Assembly (NCBI GenBank): GCA_028692105.1
Contig: JAQUYC010000012.1
Coordinates: 1 to 46,746, forward strand
Direction: 5' to 3'
DNA: 46,746 nt
Origin: Eubacteriales bacterium
GTDB lineage: Bacteria > Bacillota > Clostridia > Peptostreptococcales > Anaerovoracaceae
In this document: one piece after another, positions 43,847 to 46,746 of the stretch
How positions within the stretch are numbered: the stretch's first letter is position 1
Layout: every line of letters begins with the position of its first letter
Program-made: the position numbers and the translations under genes
The notes under the pieces: model-generated
Told to the model about the DNA's origin: nothing
The model's database searches: none
The model's input: the letters and a program-made list of their open reading frames with translations, nothing else

Positions 43847-46489
43847 ATGGGAAAGAAATATGTCTATCTGTTTAAAGAAGGGAATGGCTCCATGCGTGAA
43901 CTGCTGGGCGGGAAAGGTGCAAATCTTGCTGAAATGACAAACTTAGGTATGCCGGTGCCTCAGGGGTTTACGATAACTACAGAAGCATGTACACAATACT
44001 ATGCCGACGGAGAAACAATAAACGATGATATCAAAGCAGAAATCATGCGTTACATCGTTGAAATGGAAAGTATCACCGGCAAGAAGTTCGGTGATATTGA
44101 TAATCCGTTGCTCGTATCGGTACGTTCGGGTTCAAGAGCTTCAATGCCGGGAATGATGGATACGATTTTAAATCTGGGTTTAAATGACGAGGTTGTTGAA
44201 AGCTTTGCAAAGAAAACAAACAATCCGCGTTTTGCATATGATTCCTACCGACGTTTTATTCAGATGTATTCCGACGTTGTAATGGAAGTCGGAAAAGCCT
44301 ATTTTGAAAAATTGATCGATGAAATGAAGCACAAAAAGGGAATTAAGCTTGATACGGAACTGAAGGCAGAAGACCTGAAGGAGCTTGCAAGACAGTTCAA
44401 AGAAGAATATAAGAGTAAAATCGGAACAGAATTCCCAAGTGATCCCGTTGAGCAGTTATTTGGCGCAATTAAGGCAGTATTTCGCTCATGGGATAATCCG
44501 CGAGCCGTATATTACAGAAGGATGAATGATATTCCTTCATCCTGGGGTACTGCAGTAAATGTTCAGGCCATGGTGTTCGGAAATATGGGAGATACATCCG
44601 GTACAGGGGTGGCATTCTCAAGAAATCCTTCCACAGGGGAAGCAAAACTATACGGCGAATTCCTGATGAATGCTCAGGGAGAAGACGTGGTAGCCGGTGT
44701 AAGAACACCGCAGACAATCGATCAGTTGAAAGAACAGAATCCTACTGCTTACGATGAATTCTATAAAATAGTATATACTCTGGAAAAGCACTATAAAGAT
44801 ATGCAGGATATGGAATTTACAATTGAAGAAGGCAAACTTTATATGCTGCAGACAAGAAACGGAAAGAGAACTGCCGCTGCCGCATTAAAGATTGCGTGCG
44901 ATCTTGTTGATGAAGGTTTGATTACTGAAAAAGAAGCAGTATTGATGATAGACCCAAAGCAGTTGGATGCCTTACTGCACCCACAATTTGACCCTGCCGC
45001 ATTGAAAGCAGCGAAGCCTATCGGATCCGCACTGCCGGCTTCCCCGGGTGCCGCTTGCGGGCAGGTGGTATTTACAGCAGAAGATGCAACGAATTGGGCT
45101 GTAAATAAAGGGGCAAAGGTTATTCTTGTCAGACTTGAAACCTCACCGGAAGATATAGAAGGAATGAACTATGCACAAGGAATTCTTACAGTTCGTGGCG
45201 GCATGACTTCTCATGCTGCTGTTGTAGCTCGAGGTATGGGTACTTGCTGTGTATCGGGATGCGGCGAAATCAAGATCGATGAAGCAGCGAAAGTATTTAC
45301 ACTTGGAGGTAAGGAATTCCATGAAGGTGACTGGATTTCTCTTGACGGTTCCACCGGCAATATCTATGGCGAAAAGGTTAAGACTGCGGATGCTTCAATT
45401 TCAGGTGATTTTAATAGGTTGATGACCTGGGCAGATAATTACAGAGTACTTAAGGTAAGAACGAACGCCGATACTCCAAAGGATGCAGCACAAGCCATAA
45501 AATTCGGAGCTGAGGGAATTGGGCTCTGCAGGACGGAGCATATGTTCTTTGATTCAGCAAGAATTGCCGCTATGAGAGAAATGATCGTCTCAAAGACAGA
45601 AGATCAGAGAAGAACGGCATTAGCCAAGCTGCTTCCAATGCAAAGAGGTGATTTTGAAGGAATCTATGAGGCAATGCAGGGCTACCCAGTAACCATCCGT
45701 TTCCTTGATCCGCCGCTCCATGAATTCCTGCCAACAGAAGATGACGATATTGCATACCTGGCAAAAGAAATGAAGATGGAAATTTCCGAGCTTAAATCGA
45801 TCATCACATCTCTGCATGAATTCAACCCGATGATGGGGCACAGAGGCTGCCGCCTGGCCGTTTCATATCCTGAGATCGCTGAAATGCAGACCACTGCAGT
45901 AATAGAAGCAGCTATCAATATACAGAAGAAGCATCCGGAATGGAATATGGTTCCTGAGCTAATGATTCCGTTGGTCGGAGAAATAAAAGAACTTCAATAT
46001 GTAAAAAATGTAGTTGTAGAGACTGCGGATGCGATTATCGCAAAATCAGATCTAAACCTTAAATACATGGTTGGTACAATGATTGAGATCCCCAGAGCTT
46101 GTCTGACAGCCAACGAAATCGCGACAGAGGCAGAATTCTTCTCATTCGGGACAAATGACCTGACGCAGATGACATTCGGCTTCAGCCGTGACGATGCCGG
46201 ATCTTTCCTTGAATCTTATTATACAAAAAAGATTTACGAAAATGATCCTTTCGCAAAATTAGATCAGACTGGCGTTGGCAAATTGGTTAAGATGGCAGTT
46301 GAGCTTGGAAAAGCATCACGTCCGGGTATTAAACTGGGAATTTGCGGAGAGCATGGCGGAGATCCTTCCTCCGTAGAATTTTTCCATAATGCAGGTTTGG
46401 ATTATGTTTCCTGTTCTCCATTCAGAGTGCCGATTGCAAGACTTGCCGCTGCACAGGCTGCTGTAAGCAACAAAGACCAATCGAAGTAA
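43847..46489 (+). CDS. ppdK: Pyruvate, phosphate dikinase
   Basis: PPDK interconverts pyruvate, ATP and phosphate with PEP, AMP and pyrophosphate; anaerobes use it in PPi-linked glycolysis or to make PEP. The 880-residue protein is full length. The ATP-grasp domain opens with LLGGKGANLAEMT, the central swivel carries the phosphohistidine His456 in GGMTSHAAVVARGMG, and the PEP-binding barrel has GIGLCRTEHMFF, GTNDLTQMTFGFSRDD and the catalytic Cys856 in VSCSPFRVPIARLAAAQ. The ATG at 43847 has AAGGAG seven bases before it; a longer open frame back to 43769 begins inside the hairpin region. No DUF299-type PPDK regulator is in the window. Confidence 0.97.
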   Translation: MGKKYVYLFKEGNGSMRELLGGKGANLAEMTNLGMPVPQGFTITTEACTQYYADGETINDDIKAEIMRYIVEMESITGKKFGDIDNPLLVSVRSGSRASMPGMMDTILNLGLNDEVVESFAKKTNNPRFAYDSYRRFIQMYSDVVMEVGKAYFEKLIDEMKHKKGIKLDTELKAEDLKELARQFKEEYKSKIGTEFPSDPVEQLFGAIKAVFRSWDNPRAVYYRRMNDIPSSWGTAVNVQAMVFGNMGDTSGTGVAFSRNPSTGEAKLYGEFLMNAQGEDVVAGVRTPQTIDQLKEQNPTAYDEFYKIVYTLEKHYKDMQDMEFTIEEGKLYMLQTRNGKRTAAAALKIACDLVDEGLITEKEAVLMIDPKQLDALLHPQFDPAALKAAKPIGSALPASPGAACGQVVFTAEDATNWAVNKGAKVILVRLETSPEDIEGMNYAQGILTVRGGMTSHAAVVARGMGTCCVSGCGEIKIDEAAKVFTLGGKEFHEGDWISLDGSTGNIYGEKVKTADASISGDFNRLMTWADNYRVLKVRTNADTPKDAAQAIKFGAEGIGLCRTEHMFFDSARIAAMREMIVSKTEDQRRTALAKLLPMQRGDFEGIYEAMQGYPVTIRFLDPPLHEFLPTEDDDIAYLAKEMKMEISELKSIITSLHEFNPMMGHRGCRLAVSYPEIAEMQTTAVIEAAINIQKKHPEWNMVPELMIPLVGEIKELQYVKNVVVETADAIIAKSDLNLKYMVGTMIEIPRACLTANEIATEAEFFSFGTNDLTQMTFGFSRDDAGSFLESYYTKKIYENDPFAKLDQTGVGKLVKMAVELGKASRPGIKLGICGEHGGDPSSVEFFHNAGLDYVSCSPFRVPIARLAAAQAAVSNKDQSK

Positions 46490-46512
46490 GGATTAAATAA
46501 AAATTAGAACAA

Positions 46513-46556
46513 GGGTACTGTCACTTGATTGATATTAAGAGGCAGTACCCATTTTT
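46513..46556. terminator. Intrinsic terminator after ppdK
   Basis: GGGTACTG (46513-46520) pairs with CAGTACCC (46543-46550), followed by ATTTTTGTT. On the minus strand the same stem is followed by TTGTTCT and could also end the gene entering from the right. Confidence 0.9.
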
Positions 46557-46647
46557 GTTATTTAGGCTTTGGTCCATCGTAAGGGGGAATATGTTATAAT
46601 AAATATTAGTAGATTTATCGTAAGCGTCAAACTGGTCCGGACGTGAG

Positions 46648-46746
46648 CTAAACCAAGTCAGGTTCACCAATGCCAAGGAAATCGCAAATAGCATTGTTGA
46701 TCATGATCCTGTAATCTTCATCATCTATGGTGTGGCTCTCTGCATA
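46648..46746 (-). CDS. C-terminus of an unidentified protein, cut by the window edge
   Basis: On the minus strand an open frame enters at 46746 and reads 32 residues to a TAG at 46650-46648. It has a plausible coding tail (ESHTIDDEDYRIMINNAICD, then FLGIGEPDLV). The histidine followed by an amphipathic helix would fit the end of an alpha/beta hydrolase, but this is too little to name. It converges on ppdK across the terminator at 46513-46556. Confidence 0.5.
   Translation of the reverse strand, partial: YAESHTIDDEDYRIMINNAICDFLGIGEPDLV

Noticed and set aside
46595-46600. TATAAT between ppdK and the right-edge gene as a plus-strand promoter
   Set aside because: No -35 box at a workable distance, and no plus-strand gene follows before the window ends; the DNA beyond is better read as minus-strand coding.

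Overview
The window reads as a piece of chromosome from an endospore-forming, low-GC, probably anaerobic member of the Clostridia. The reasons are spore genes (gpr, spoIIP, yqfC, yqfD), a CIRCE/HrcA heat-shock operon, pyruvate phosphate dikinase, AT-rich intergenic DNA with sigma-A type promoters, strong AGGAGG ribosome binding sites and several TTG starts. No rRNA, tRNA, CRISPR array or IS transposase was seen. A large serine recombinase at the left edge (91-1761) looks like the end of an integrative element lying mostly outside the window.

Layout. 1-3.2 kb: recombinase, then two related cysteine-rich proteins of unknown function. 3.3-9.4 kb: housekeeping genes on both strands (deoD, acyl-CoA ligase, an Rnk/GreA-like factor, LD-carboxypeptidase, M20 amidohydrolase, rpsT). 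9.5-11.9 kb: gpr, spoIIP and a small secreted protein. 12-23.2 kb: the lepA-hemW-(glpK)-hrcA-grpE-dnaK-dnaJ-prmA-rsmE block, with glycerol kinase lodged between hemW and hrcA and a perfect CIRCE operator before hrcA. 23.2-25.9 kb: an M23 peptidase and mtaB. 35.5-46.5 kb: HIT protein, rpsU-yqeY, yqfC-yqfD-phoH-ybeY-cdd-era-recO, a DUF4342 protein, glyQS and ppdK. The C-terminus of an unidentified minus-strand gene runs off the right edge.

The most unusual region is 25.99-35.43 kb. A sigma-A type promoter leads into a class I cyclic-di-GMP riboswitch whose 3' strand overlaps the 5' arm of a strong intrinsic terminator, so ligand binding is predicted to turn expression on. Downstream are a small TasA/camelysin-like protein, a 1687-residue secreted protein with 16 Ig-like repeats arranged as four copies of a four-repeat block, a SipW-type signal peptidase, a classical TasA/CalY-type protein, a membrane-anchored protein that carries a TasA-like domain on a proline-rich stalk, and a second SipW-type signal peptidase. 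The cargo proteins share an F-[AGS]-K-Y motif just after the signal helix, as expected for SipW-processed matrix proteins. I infer a c-di-GMP-switched extracellular fibre or matrix system with its own two processing enzymes, a main subunit, a cell anchor and a giant repeat adhesin. The parts are known families; the combination and its control by this riboswitch are what deserve attention.

All functions are from reading the sequence. No alignment or database search was run.
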